From NCBI GenBank assembly GCA_951799425.1, contig OX637402.1:8336001-8400000 (forward strand): a DNA stretch of 64,000 nt. The letters are read 5' to 3'. Position numbers and translations under genes: made by a program. Below the pieces are notes generated by a model. That model worked only from the letters and a program-made list of their open reading frames with translations. It did no database searches and was not told the origin of the DNA. This DNA is from Ilex aquifolium. Taxonomy: Eukaryota > Streptophyta > Magnoliopsida > Aquifoliales > Aquifoliaceae. Numbering within the stretch: the stretch's first letter is position 1; each line of letters begins with the position of its first letter. Below, piece by piece: positions 11,810 to 22,777 of the stretch.

Positions 11810-12693
11810 CTACTCCTCATCCCCATCTCCATCATCATCGTTGTCATCATCCTTATCAGAATCACTCTCACCCTCCACATCCTCATCAGCATCTTCATCA
11901 TCATCATCCACCTAAACCACTGTGGAGGCAAAGGGGATAGATGCAGAGGGGCCAGTAACTGGAGATGTGGGTCCTCCCGGGATGGGTCTTCCTGGAAATG
12001 TGTGCATGAACAGCTCCTTGACCATTAACGAAATACCATGCACATACACCTCTAACCCATGCACTGTTGTCTCTAAAGCATCCAGGCGCTGAGGTATCGA
12101 GCGTGCAGGTGCAGCTGTGGATGGCCCAGCAGATGAGGATGGTCCCAGAGCCTCAGAATCAGAGCCCAAAGTCCTAGCTCGCTCCCCTAGACTCATTGCC
12201 CTTCTCTTCTTACTACTGGCCTTGCCAATAGCCCCAGTCTCGGGGAAAGTGAACTTATCAAAGGCATAGACCTTCACCTTGAAGTGCTGGCACATCCGGG
12301 TCACCAAGCTCCCGTATGGCAAATTGGTCTTGGGCTTCTGTGTCTCAGCAAAGTCTTTCATTACCTCCCAAATGATAAGAGCAAAGTCAACTATCATCCC
12401 AGACATGATAGCGTCCAAAAGACCTAGCTTTTCAAGATTCGGTGTCTTTTCTGCGCCCCTCGGTAGAAGATTGTAATGGAGAAGTTTATTCAACAGCCCA
12501 TAGGAATGCTTTAATCCCCTAACTTGGACTGTCCCCTTGAATTGACTAGGATCCTCATACATCAACTCTACACACTCAGAAATGGTCTTGGCTCGGGTGA
12601 TGTTATGAGGATATACTGGCGGGAAAGAAGGTGGTCTCTCATACTTCGCTAGGAGAGTGGCAATGACATCAGGGGTCACTTCGAACATCTTAC
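11810..12693 (-). pseudogene. Element H: Athila-type ORF1 remnant
   Basis: Minus strand. The domain resembles the family labelled putative plant transposon protein (ATHILA ORF-1 type): FEVTPDVIA, ERPPSFPPVYPHN, YEDPSQFKG, NKLLHYNLLPRG, NLPYGSLVTRMC and PETGAIGKASSKKRR, then RSIPQRLDALE, MHTFPGRPIPGG and a Asp/Glu-rich tail to a stop at 11810. The N-terminal part is missing because G begins at 12694. An in-frame stop at 11912 separates the acidic tail. Athila ORF1 is often called env-like, but the basic stretch near the middle and the acidic tail would also suit a nuclear protein. To its left, 11691-11809 is H 3' sequence cut by C. Confidence 0.85.
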
Positions 12694-13828
12694 TGTTGTC
12701 CAAATTTGGTATTGACAATTTACGTGCAAGTATACACGATCAACAAGTAATAAAGTGATAAGTAGAGTATCGTTCCCACGGAGAATTATTACTAATAACT
12801 TCCAAGTACTAACTTTATATCAATTCAATTTTATTTAAACAATTGGAATTGAACTATCGATATACTAATTTAAAACTAAATCTAAACTTAATAACTAAGG
12901 GTTGAATTTACCGGATAAAAGAAGTTAAGATTACAACTTCCCCTAATGCTTCGTATAAATCTTTCCACTCTCTTTCCAGTTAATTGATCAAATTAAGTTG
13001 TTAACTGAGACTTCAAAATTATTTATCAAACCTCTTCCGATAGTAAGATAAACATATATTTCCCAATTAAATTGCTATATTCCTTTGCAAAATAAGTTGG
13101 AATAGATTCATTAAGTTCAAACTCTCATAAAAGTTACATACGGCATATAGGTATATATGTGACTACATGATTTATGTTATAAATTTGGGCATTTTATGTG
13201 ACTACATGATTTGATGCCTTGAAGGTGTTTGATAAAATGCCTACGTGAAATAAAGTGTGTTAATTGTATGAGATTATGTGATAACATGCTTGAATGATGT
13301 AGTATAGTGAGATCGTATGCTTATGATATGAATTACAATTGAAAATACAAATGTTGATGTTGTTATGATATTTTGGCATTGGGGTGAATTATGGACATTC
13401 TTTGTTTAGAATGTAATTATCCATGGGTAAATTTGAAGAATGTAAAACTCGAGTAAATTTGAACTTTTTTTGAAAAATGGTAAAATGGTAATTTGTCACT
13501 ATAATTTGGATTTAAAATACGTATTTCTCTAGAGCTCGGATGATGAAACAGACCTCTCCGTTGGATTCTTCTCGCGAAATGTAGTTACCCAGACAAATTT
13601 CGTCAAATTTTGAGATAGTCAGATTTTTCGCGTTTTACGAGGTGGTCAGATCTCTGGTGACCCAAAAAAGAAATTTTTATTAAAAATTTGAAATTTGGAA
13701 AATAATTTAAATAAAGTTCATATAAAATATTTTGAGCTTAAACCGGTACGAAATTTAATCGTTTCAAGGCGAAAACGGACCCGGGAAAAGGGGTAGCGTG
13801 TGGCGCGACGTGAGCCAAGTTTTAAAAT

Positions 13829-13837
13829 TATAAATAG
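13829..13837 (+). promoter_or_regulatory. TATA box, promoter unit 1
   Basis: TATAAATAG preceded by the unit-conserved GGGAAAAGGGGTAGCGTG block. Confidence 0.7.
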
Positions 13838-14987
13838 GGGCAAAAGATCTGATTTTTGGGACATAAATTCTGCTGGGTTTTCTGTGTTCTCACGTTGGAG
13901 AGGAAGAGAGGAACAAAGAGAAAACTCCTACCTTCTAGCTACGATCTACGGAGTTCCGTCGGTCGGAATTCTTCGAGCCAAGTATTTAAGTCGATCTACG
14001 TGACGAGGGCTACGCAACCATACCAAAAAGGAAGGATTTCACCGAAGATTCAAAGGTGGAATTTTGGGTAAAGTTTGGTTTTGGGCAAAGTTTGGGTTCT
14101 TGGAGCTTCCTAGTATTTTTTTACGCTTCAAGAGATAGGGTTTTCATCCTAACTAGGTTTATTTCCAACCTAGGATTAACATATGAAATGGGTGGGCTGT
14201 TTTGGGTATTTTAACATTTGCCTATTCTAGCTGGTTTAATGGAAATGGATAGACTCAATTCTAGTGTGAATTGGTAATTAGAAATTGCTAGTTTTTGATT
14301 TCTTGGAGGTTTTGATAATTAGGTATGTGAAAATCACTTAATCTGATTTTTTTTTGAGTTATATGATAAATTTGGGCATTTTATGTGATTACATGATTTG
14401 GTGCTTTGAAGGTGTTTGATAAAATGCTTATGTGAAATAAAGTGTGTTAATTGCATGAGATTATGTGATAACATGCTTAGATGATGTGGTAAAGTGAGAT
14501 CATATGCTTATGATATGAATTACAATTGGAAATGCAAATGTTGATGTTGTTATGATATTTTAGCATTGGGGTGAATTATGAAAATTCTTTGCTTAGGATG
14601 TAATTATCCATGGGTAAATTTGAAGAATGTAAAACCCAGGTAAATTTGAACTTTTTCTGAAAAAGGGCAAAATGGTAATTTGTCACTATAATGTGGATTT
14701 AAAATAGGTATTTCTCTGGAGCTGGGATGATGAAACGGACCTCACCGTTGGATTCGTCTCGCGAAATCTTGTTACCCACACAAATTTCGTCAAATTCTGA
14801 GATAGTCATATTTTTCACGTTTTACGAGGTGGTCGGGTCTCGGGTGACCCAAAAAATGAAATTTTTATTAAAAATTTTAAATTTAGAAAATAATTTAAAT
14901 AAAGTTCATATAAAATATTTTGCGCTTAAACCGGTACAAAATTTAATCGTTTCGGGGCGAAAACGGACCTGGGAAAAGGGGTAGCGT

Positions 14988-15368
14988 GTGGCGCGACGTG
15001 GGCCAAGCTTTAAAATTATGAATAGTGGCAAAAGATCTGATTTTTGGGACAGAAATTCTGCTAGGTCTGCTGTGTTCTCACGTTGGAGAGGAAGAGAGGA
15101 AAAAAGAGAAAACTCCTACATTCTCGCTACGATCTACGGAGTTCCGTCGGTCGAAATTTTCTTCGAGCCAAGTATTAAAGTCGGTCTACGCGACGAGGGC
15201 TTCGCAACTATACCAAAAAGGAAGGATTTCACCGACGATTCAAAGATGGAATTTTGGGGAAAGTTTGGTTTTGGGCAAAGTTTGGGTTCTTGGAGCTTCC
15301 TAGTATTGTTTTACGCTTCAAGAGGTAGGGTTTTCATCCTAACTAGGTTTATTTCCAATTTAGGATGA
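14988..15368 (+). CDS. Leader open frame, promoter unit 2
   Basis: A 126-codon frame of unknown function. It is closely matched by the frame at 16168-16548, with the same length and the same stop. Unit 1 carries the homologous sequence with a frameshift (frames at 13800 and 13856). The FFEP, KV, LRDEG and PK residues also appear in the inverted C LTR. The conservation between units may simply reflect recent duplication; the C LTR comparison is the more informative one. Confidence 0.3.
   Translation: MARRGPSFKIMNSGKRSDFWDRNSARSAVFSRWRGREEKRENSYILATIYGVPSVEIFFEPSIKVGLRDEGFATIPKRKDFTDDSKMEFWGKFGFGQSLGSWSFLVLFYASRGRVFILTRFISNLG
15017..15025 (+). promoter_or_regulatory. Degraded TATA box, promoter unit 2
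   Basis: TATGAATAG stands where units 1 and 3 have TATAAATAG. Confidence 0.5.
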
Positions 15369-16167
15369 ATATATGAAATGGGTGGGCTGTTTTGGGTATT
15401 TTAACACTTGCCTATTGTAGTTGGTTTAAGACTCAATTCCAGTGTGGATTCGTAATTAGAAATTGCTAGTTTGTGATTTCTTGGAGGTTTTGATAATTAG
15501 GTATGTGGAAATCACTTAATCTGAATTTTTTTTTTAAGTTATGTGATAAATTTGAGCATTTTATGTGATTACATGATTTGGTGCTTTGAAGGTGTTTGAT
15601 AAAATGCCTATGTGAAATAAAATGTGTTAATTGCATGAGATTATGTGATAACATACTTTGATGATGTGGTAAAGTGAGATCATATGCTTATGATATGAAT
15701 TACAATTGAAAATACAAATGTTGATGTTGTTATGATATTTTGGCATTGGGGTGAATTACAGAAAATATTTTCTTAGGATGTAATTATCCATGGGTAAATT
15801 TGAAGAATGTAAAACCCGGGTAAATTTGAATTTTTTCTGAAAATGGGCAAAATGGTAATTTGTCACTATAATACGGATTTAAAATAGGTATTTCTCTAGA
15901 GCTCGGATGATGAAACGGACCTCACCGTTGGATTCGTCTCGCGAAATCTAGTTACTCAGATAAATTTCGTCAAATTCTAAGATAGTTAGATTTTTCGTGT
16001 TTTATGAGGTGGTCGGGTCTCGGGTGACCACAAAAACGAAATATTTATTAAAATTTTGAAATTTGGAAAATAATTTAAATAAAGTTCATATAAAATATTT
16101 TGAGCTTAAACCGGTAGGAAATTTAATCGTTTCGGGGCGAAAACAGACCCGGGAAAAGGGGTAGCGT

Positions 16168-16548
16168 GTGGCCCAACGTGGGCCAAGCTTTAAAATTATA
16201 AATAGGGGCAAAAGATCTAATTTTTGGGACAGAAATTTTGCTGGGTCTGCTGTGTTCTCACGTTGGAGAGGAAGAGAGGAAAAAAGAGAAAACTCCTACC
16301 TTCTAGCTACGATCTACGGAGTTCCGTCGGTCGAAATTTTCTTCGAGCCAAGTATTAAAGTCGATCTACGCGACAAGAGCTACGTAACCATACCAAAAAG
16401 GAAGGATTTCACCGAAGATTCAAAGATGGAATTTTGGGGAAAGTTTGGTTTTGGGCAAAGTTTGGGTTCTTGGAGCTTCCTAGTATTGTTTTATGCTTCA
16501 AGAGGTAGGGTTTTCATCCTAACTAGGTTTATTTCCAACCTAGGATGA
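16168..16548 (+). CDS. Leader open frame, promoter unit 3
   Basis: A 126-codon frame matching the unit 2 frame almost throughout, with scattered substitutions and no indel. No recognised domain. It could be an upstream ORF of the LTR transcript or a chance open frame. Confidence 0.3.
   Translation: MAQRGPSFKIINRGKRSNFWDRNFAGSAVFSRWRGREEKRENSYLLATIYGVPSVEIFFEPSIKVDLRDKSYVTIPKRKDFTEDSKMEFWGKFGFGQSLGSWSFLVLFYASRGRVFILTRFISNLG
16197..16205 (+). promoter_or_regulatory. TATA box, promoter unit 3
   Basis: TATAAATAG, 1180 bp after the unit 2 position. This is the copy nearest the LTR 3' end. Confidence 0.7.
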
Positions 16549-17481
16549 ATATATGAAATAGGTGGGTTGTTTTGGGTATTTTAACACTTGCCTATTGTAG
16601 TTGGTTTAATGGAAATGGGTAGACTCAATTCTAGTGTGAATTGGTAATTAGAAATTGCTAGTTTGTGATTTCTTGGAAGTTTTAATATTTAGGTATGTGG
16701 AAATCACTTAATCTGATTTTTTTTTTTTTTGAGTTATGTGATAAATTTGGGCATTTTATGTGATTACATGATTTGGTGCCTTGAATGTGTTTATACACAT
16801 TGGCATTGCATTGTGTTATGGGAGCCAAGTGGGCTTGCGTTAAAGTGCATGAGGGAGTCTCATCTCATCTCATTTCATGGCATGACATGGTAATTTCCAA
16901 CATTGAATTTCATATTCTTGTTTGGAAGATATGGTGCTTGTTGAAATTGCATGTGACATTTCGTATGCATCTAGGTTGGGGAGTAGCCTCTTTAGGAGAT
17001 ACCCTGTTGAGCGTGGCTCACCCTATATTAGAAAACATTTCAGGTGCGGGGTTCACGCAGGTGGTAGGCTCTCAATCGGAGCCTAAATGTTGAAGAAAAA
17101 CCGAAATGTGGCTTTAAATGATGTTTTTGTAAAACTAGACTTGTAATTTACTTTTTGGCATGTAATGTATGTAAAAGAATTGTAATCGAAGTCATATGGA
17201 CTATTTTAATGTAACATTGCATGTTGTTATATTAGTATGGATAAATGGACCTAGTGTGGTCAATATTGTATAATTGCACATGTTGTGTTTTGGGTAGAGC
17301 TCCCTGTACAAAGGAGACTCTGCCCAAATTTTGTTAAATTATCGATCCTTGTAAATGGGGCATAATGGCGTGATATCGAGTTACACGGTATCCACGGGTA
17401 TTCCGCGGGTTGATGGTGATCAACGAGTTGACAAAGGACTCCAGGTTTTTGGGGCATCACAGGTATTTTCCAGTAAGCTTT

Positions 17482-17614
17482 TCTACTAGTAAGTTCTTGT
17501 AATGGCAGAGGTAGAAGATTTCCAGTGGCTTTTTCTACCGGTAGGTCTTGAGTCTTCTACCAGTAGGTCTTGAATGACTTCTACCGGTAGATTTTAAATA
17601 ACTTCTACCGGTAG
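17482..17614. repeat. Palindrome array CTACCGGTAG in the G 3' LTR
   Basis: Perfect sites at 17535, 17581 and 17605; one-change site at 17557 (CTACCAGTAG); a weaker one at 17482 (CTACTAGTAA). Spacings are 22-24 bp. Confidence 0.9.
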
Positions 17615-17854
17615 ATGTTGTCCTGTCTTGGAATTTTCTTGGTTCTTTGTGGTCCCGAGCCATTTTTCAAGTAGTCCCTTCTTCCCCCTTGACCTTGAGC
17701 ACTTGATGGGGTGCTTTTTGCATGCCCATTACCTACAATCAAACAACTCTTCGTTAATTATCAATTTGAAACCATTTTCCCACATTTCGACCACAAAAAC
17801 AAGTTAAAATAGGTGCAATAGAGATGCATATTATGCACTATTCTAGACTCATCA

Positions 17855-17890
17855 TACCCCCCAACTTGAGTTTTACTAGTCCCTAGCAAA
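17855..17890 (-). other. PPT and adjoining hairpin of G
   Basis: On the minus strand AAGTTGGGGGGTA directly precedes the LTR start TGATGAGTC. Upstream lies an inverted repeat (17872-17890; 7-bp arms with one mismatch, loop GGGAC) that recurs before the PPTs of A and E. Confidence 0.85.
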
Positions 17891-18175
17891 CCTTATTTTC
17901 AACTATACTACATATACAACAATTCCATTCATGTTAAACAATTCACAGATCAACAAGATAATCAAATCACAATGCAATTATGTAAATGAACTTGGGGCAA
18001 AATGAAATAAAAAGCATGGTTCTTTCATTCATAAATGTATGAGATTCAGTACAAAGAACTTAAGACAAAACGGCATGTGATCCTAGGGATTCTTCTATTT
18101 GGCCGACTACAACTACACCATTGTCCTTCACTATATACAACAAACAAAAACAACAGAAACAAGCTTGGACTCTCC
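17891..18175 (-). other. 3' untranslated stretch of G
   Basis: About 285 bp between ORF1 and the PPT. AT-rich, homologous to the same interval of A and E. No ORF or repeat seen. Confidence 0.6.
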
Positions 18176-19465
18176 CTAATCCTCCTCCTCTTCCTCAGAC
18201 TCAGCATCCTCGTCCTCATCGTCAAACTCATCATCCTCCTCCTCAAACTCACCCACCTCTACAACAGTCGAGCTAGTGGGGGCAGTCGCCTGGAGGCCAT
18301 CACTAGTCCCCGGAACTGATGATGGGAACTCTGGTGCGGTAGGCGGTGGTGGCACCTCGGAGAGAGGCTCTCCTGGGAACATCCTCTCAAAGATCTTGGT
18401 GACCATCAACTTCAATAGATGTATAGTCCCCCTGAGGTCATGCATCCTCCCCTCGATAGCATCAAGGCATTGAGAGACTATCCGAGGCAGGGCAACAGTG
18501 GATGGCCCGGCTATAGACGATCCAATTGTAGGTGACTCAGCCCTAGATGGCCTAACCCTTTCTTCTCTCTATGTGGACCTTCCTATCATTGTCATCCTCT
18601 TCATGCTGCTCTGCATGCCCATGGGGCCGAACTCTGGTGGAACTGTCACATTAGTGGGGATCCCCTTAAACTTGTTGTGGCGGCAAATCTTGGCGATGAG
18701 GTGGGTGTAAGGAAGGTTTGCCTTCGGCTTCGAAGCCTGGGCATAGTCCTTTATCACCTCCCAGATCACGAAAGCAATGTCCATATGGGTGTCGGTCAAT
18801 AAAGCATAAAGGAGGGCCAGTTTCTCCTCCCCCGGTGTCTTCTCCGCACCCCGAGGTAAAAGTTTGTAATGGAGAATTTTATTCATTACCCCATAGAAAT
18901 GCTTGAGTGCCCCAACTTGAATTTTTCCATTAAACTGTGTCGGGTCCTCATACATGAGACTCGCATACTCCTTGAGTGATTTCCGCCCAGGGGTGTTGTA
19001 AGGATAAACAGGGGTGTTGGCAATAGACCTTTAATAATGTAATGCCTCAGCAATAACTACTGGGGTGACCTCAATCACCTTCCCCCTCACATTTGTCTTC
19101 AACAAAAACAAATCCTCATCCACCACCCCTAACTTATGATAAAAATCCCAACAAATGGGAAACACATACCCCTCCACTGGCTAGAACCAAAAGTCAATGA
19201 CATAGCCCTCGATCACTTGGACCACGTCATTGAGTGGCCTGAGGGTGGGCTTGTCAACTTGCCGCTCGCACGTCACATTCTTGGTCTTAATGCTCTTCGT
19301 GCGAGGGTCATTCTTCCTATGGGAGGTGGTGAGCCAAGGCCCGTTTGCTTAGTACGGGCCATCACAATAAAAAATGCCCCTAGGGTAACAAATGGCAACA
19401 ACCATCCCCAAAATAAATAAAAAAATCCCGAAAGACGAAGGTGGAGTCTTACCTAGTCGAGCCAT
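18176..19465 (-). pseudogene. Element G ORF1 (Athila-type)
   Basis: Minus strand. The first ATG downstream of the upstream array is at 19465 and is followed by a short hydrophobic segment (FGIFLFILGMVV), as in A. A frameshift near 19355 moves into the frame starting MARTKQ at 19362. Recognisable ORF1 blocks follow: YEDPTQFNG, NKILHYKLLPRGAEKTP, KANLPYTHL, a Lys/Arg stretch, MFPGEPL, and a long Glu/Asp tail ending at 18176. Stops occur near 18566 and 18446. The block at about 18960-19130 is poorly preserved. Confidence 0.82.
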
Positions 19466-19709
19466 TGTTTCCAAAATTCCAAGCCTTGAGTGGATTTGAT
19501 GATGATTTAGGGAGGAAGGAGGGTTTTTGGGGGAGTAGAGGTCAAGGAAATGAAGAAGAATCACAGCGAACCACAAACTTTGAGGAAGAGACTTGATGAA
19601 TTGGGAAGATGCTTAGGGATTCTTTGACTATTTGGGAGGTTTTGAGAGAGCAGAGAGTGTTTTTTAGAGGGAGATGTATGAGGGAGATGAAGAGTTTCAC
19701 CGAAAATTT

Positions 19710-19722
19710 GGGTTTAAAACCC
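19710..19722 (-). promoter_or_regulatory. TATA-like palindrome upstream of G ORF1
   Basis: GGGTTTTAAACCC (minus strand), 29 bp from the degenerate palindrome array. The equivalents are GGGTTTTAAGT in E, GGGCTTTTAAGT in A and GGCTATAAAAGCC in F. I infer an internal promoter. Confidence 0.45.
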
Positions 19723-19750
19723 TCGTTTTTTGGGATTCTGGGCAAAACTT

Positions 19751-19814
19751 ATTGGTAGATCATCAGTCTTCTACGGTAGAAAACCCTTATGGAAAACTTT
19801 TACTGGTAGATTTC
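19751..19814. repeat. Degenerate CTACCGGTAG array upstream of G ORF1
   Basis: Three decayed sites: ATTGGTAGAT (19751), CTACGGTAG (19771, one base short) and TTACTGGTAG (about 19800). The type matches the array in the G LTR. Confidence 0.6.
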
Positions 19815-19991
19815 AACTTTTTTACAAAAATTCCCTATGTTCTCATCCTCACTCCCACTCCAAGTTTAGTCGATTACAAAGCATTCTAATGACCTATTTC
19901 CTCACTCAACTACCCAAAAACATGATCCATGCTAGTGAATCACGATGTATGACTATGCCCAAATTGATTTACGAAATTGCAAAGCGATTAA

Positions 19992-21133
19992 AGAAGCAAA
20001 TGGTCTATTGCAAAAATGTGAGCCACCATCGCTTATCATTGAACAAGGTATCCCAAATCTAGAAAAGATGTTTTCTTTTAAAAACTTGAACACGACTCGG
20101 TGGTCATTGGTCTTGGTTGGGATTGCCTCTACCCACTTGGACACGTAGTCCACTGCCAACAAGATATAAAGGTACCCAAAAGACATATGGAATGAACCTA
20201 TAAAATCGATGCCCCAACAATCAAAAATTTCAATAACAAGCACGAGGGAGAGGGGCATCATGTTTCTACAGGTCACACTTCTCAACCTTTGACACCTAAT
20301 ACATTGCTTACAAAATGAGACACAATCCTTAATCAATGTAGGCTAATAAAAACCACTTTGTAAAATCTTAGCTGAAGTTTTCTTGGAAGAGAAGTGCCCA
20401 CCACATGCTTCTGAATGACAGAAAGAGAGGACATCCCTTCATTTTTTGGTACACATCTCCTCATGATTTGATCAGGGCAATATTTGAACAGGTACGGGTT
20501 TTCGAAATAGAAGTACTTCACATCCGCCATGAATCTTCTCTTATCTTCCGGGCTCTAATGTGGGGGTATTTGTCCTGTGGCAAGAAAATTGCAAATGTCA
20601 GCACACCACGTACAAACTGAATGGATAGAAAATAGATGCTCATCAAGGAAAGACTCGTGGATAGGGATGTGCTCTTCGACGTCTTGGACAATAAGTCGTG
20701 ACAAATGGTCCGCCACCACATTCTCGACTCCCTTCTTGTCCTTGATGATTATATTGAATTCTTGAAGGAGGAGGATCCCCCTAATGAGTCTTGTTTTAGC
20801 ATTCTACTTAGACAACAAATACTTCAAAGTAAAGTGATCAGTGTAGACTAAAATAGGTGAACCAATGTTGTACGACTTAAATTTATCCAATGCAAACAAT
20901 ACGGCTAACAACTCTTTTTTAGTGGTGGTGTAATTCATTTGTGCTTCAATTAAAGTTTTGTTAGCATAGTATATTAGATACGACCTTTTATCTTCCCTTT
21001 GATCTAGCACTGCACCGACCGCGTAATCACTCGCATCGCACATGAGCTCAAATGGGAGTTCCCACTTAGGCAGTTGCATGATTGAAGGTGAGGTAAGCAT
21101 TCTTTTAAGTTTTTTGAAAGATGCCTCACAACC
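19992..21133 (-). pseudogene. pol: Element G pol: RNase H to integrase, with a deletion at the left
   Basis: Minus strand: end of RT and RNase H (20804-21133; FELMCDASDYAVGAVL, LLAVLFALDKF, VYTDHFTLKYLLSK), the integrase finger (CIRCQRL) and core with CWGIDFIGSFH and MISDGGSHF (19953-20530). The sequence then jumps near 19992 to noncoding sequence that in A lies about 2.6 kb farther on, so the integrase C-terminus and central PPT are deleted. Several stops are present. The right end is cut by D at 21134. Confidence 0.85.
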
Positions 21134-21512
21134 TGTAAACCCCCACATTCGTATCGTTATATAGTAATATAACTATGTTTTGAAATACTAATATATGTGA
21201 TGATGTATGCATGAACTATGTAGATTGTAAGAGTAGAAATAAAAATGTTAGCCGAGGTAATAGGGTATGTATTGGAAGCTAGGAAGTATTCCGGAGTGAA
21301 AGCACACTTTAGAGAAAATTTGGGTAGAAGAATTTTAGACACTACCTTAGTGTTTGGATCATACCTTTTTATCCCCATGTCCATTTGATCTGAAATTTTG
21401 ACAATAGATAGTAGACTTCCAGGGCTACAAAAGTGTATTTCACGAAAAATTTCCAAATCAATCTCTAAATAGGCCAAAACTTCATTGGGAGTTACAGCAA
21501 AAACAGGAATTC

Positions 21513-21642
21513 TGTTCGAATGTGAATCGACGTTCGAACGTGAATAAACGTTTGAACGTAAGTGCGTTCCAGTACTCTTGTCTGATGGAAAAAAAAAAGT
21601 ACTGGAAGCAACGACTGTTCGAACGCCAATGATGTTCGAACG
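21513..21642. repeat. CGTTCGAACG array (5 sites, four decayed) in D 5' LTR
   Basis: Starts at about 21513, 21531 (perfect), 21549, 21616 and 21633. The others read TGTTCGAATG, CGTTTGAACG, TGTTCGAACG and TGTTCGAACG. The last site ends 54 bp before the TATA box. Confidence 0.88.
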
Positions 21643-21695
21643 TGAGTTACGAATCTGGGTTTCAGAAATCGCGCACAAGAGACCATTTCTCACCC

Positions 21696-21703
21696 TATAA
21701 ATA
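21696..21703 (+). promoter_or_regulatory. TATA box of D 5' LTR
   Basis: TATAAATA, 54 bp from the end of the last palindrome. The same distance holds in the 3' LTR and in the 46247 solo LTR. Confidence 0.8.
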
Positions 21704-22684
21704 CATAAGGACGCCTCTCTTTGCATCATTTCAACATTTCTAACCCTAGGAAGACTTAGAGAGGAGGAAAGAAGGGGAAAACACAAGAATCAAGGGAGGA
21801 TTTACACATTGAAGAGGATCAAAACTTCAAGTTTTTCAAGAACACTACGGAAGAAGAATGTAGGCGTTTTCTTCCATTCTATTGCATTGAGGCTAGGGCA
21901 TACATATATATACATTCTTTTGACTCTAAGTCTTATATACTTGCTATGAAATTTTTGATTCTTGATATTTATGCAAATGTGGTCATGTTTTTAAACAATG
22001 CTATGGTGGAATCACCATTAAAACTCTTTTCTTGGTCTAAAACCCTAGTTCTCAAGGAAAATGGGTTTTTCTCTTGATTTTTCCTTGATTCTTGAATTCA
22101 AAAACTTTAGTGCTTGAAATTGAACCACAAAATGATATTTATGAGGATCTCTTGTATATTTTCTCACATTATCTCTATTGTGCTACTTTATGAGAAATTT
22201 GGGGATTTTTTGGAATGACTTGATGTTTTTGAGAAATTGTGGATATTGTAATTCTTGTATGATTGTTTTGATGAACATGAGTGAGAGGTTTCTTGTAAGG
22301 ATGCTTGAGAAACCAAATCTTGAGGGTGAGAGGTTCCTTGTAAGGATGCTCATGCCAAAGAAACAAGACCTTGAGGGTGAGAGGTTCCTTGTAAGGATGA
22401 TCATGCCAAATAGAACAATATTATATCATGTTTGGGTTATTGGTTTACTTTTGGGAAATTGTATGGCTCCATGTTGGTAATTGGTTTCACCTCTCCATTT
22501 AACTTTATTGTTGTTCGTAAACTAGAGATCTATTAAAATGTCACGTTTTTCCTTCAAAAGTTATATATATGATATTTGTGAAACGAGACCGACTTGTTTT
22601 ATATGTTTCTAAACCTTGTTTGAGTTTGGAAGGATTTTCCTACAGAGCTTAGTGCTCACCCCCTACAAACAATATCCCTTTTCA

Positions 22685-22777
22685 GATTATGGCCTAGAGG
22701 AGGAGCTTAGAGTTGATGAGCCGGCACAATGGGAAGCTCCAATAGACGGGAACGTGGATCCCGAGATTGATGCCTAG
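22685..22777 (+). other. 31-codon coding-like stretch in D 5' LTR
   Basis: It starts right after CCCTTTTCAG, a good plant splice-acceptor pattern, and ends with TAG. Against the homologous 48013-48105 it has no indel, ten codons differ only at the third base, and most replacements are conservative (E/D, I/V, L/I). Shared residues include DY, EE, LRV, EPA, WE, DG and VDPE. Function unknown. The D 3' LTR copy is 29291-29383. Confidence 0.5.

Larger units (their letters stand above)
13179..16740 (+). repeat. Three tandem ~1.19-kb LTR units
   Basis: Each unit begins ATAAATTTGGGC or a near variant: 13179-14365, 14366-15545, 15546-16740, with a fourth start at 16741 that diverges after about 50 bp. 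Each contains the same U3-like stretch, TATA position, leader frame and TTCTTGGAGCTTCC motif. The unit joins the downstream part of one LTR to the promoter of the next, so the array repeats promoter plus leader. Confidence 0.92.
13155..17460 (+). mobile_element. Solo LTR of the C family with a triplicated promoter unit
   Basis: It ends GGGGCATCACA at 17460 and no PBS follows, so it is a solo LTR on the plus strand. GGTAT occurs on both sides (13150-13154 and 17461-17465), fitting a TSD in the G LTR. The left end does not start with TG and lacks the first ~250 bp seen in the C LTR, so a 5' truncation must be assumed and the TSD is only probable. Three tandem units of about 1.19 kb make it twice the size of the C LTR. 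Confidence 0.75.
12694..17854 (-). repeat. 3' LTR of G, interrupted at 13155-17460
   Basis: The right end (TGATGAGTC on the minus strand) abuts the PPT at 17855. The left end, TGTTGTCC at 12694, abuts H ORF1. The left block 12694-13154 includes GAGTATCGTTCCCACGG, which corresponds to the TTTCCACGGGGA stretch of the A and E LTRs. The right block 17461-17854 carries a CTACCGGTAG array. Confidence 0.72.

Noticed and set aside
11670-11915. Ser-rich 81-codon plus-strand frame
   Set aside because: Antisense of the acidic tail of H ORF1 (GAT/GAA codons give Ser-rich reverse frames).
13741-16125. Single AACCGGTA sites in the triplicated LTR U3
   Set aside because: One near-palindrome per unit, not perfect and not arrayed; not counted with the palindrome arrays.
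17461-17465. GGTAT as a proven TSD of the triplicated LTR
   Set aside because: The left LTR end lacks the TG terminus, so the match with 13150-13154 is kept only as probable support.
19349-19465. Short intron in G ORF1 (GTAAG at the MARLG codons)
   Set aside because: A has the homologous segment as open coding sequence without a donor, so a frameshift near 19355 explains G better.
22291-22396. D LTR CCTTGTAAGG repeats as CArG boxes
   Set aside because: The G within the six-base centre breaks the CC(A/T)6GG consensus.
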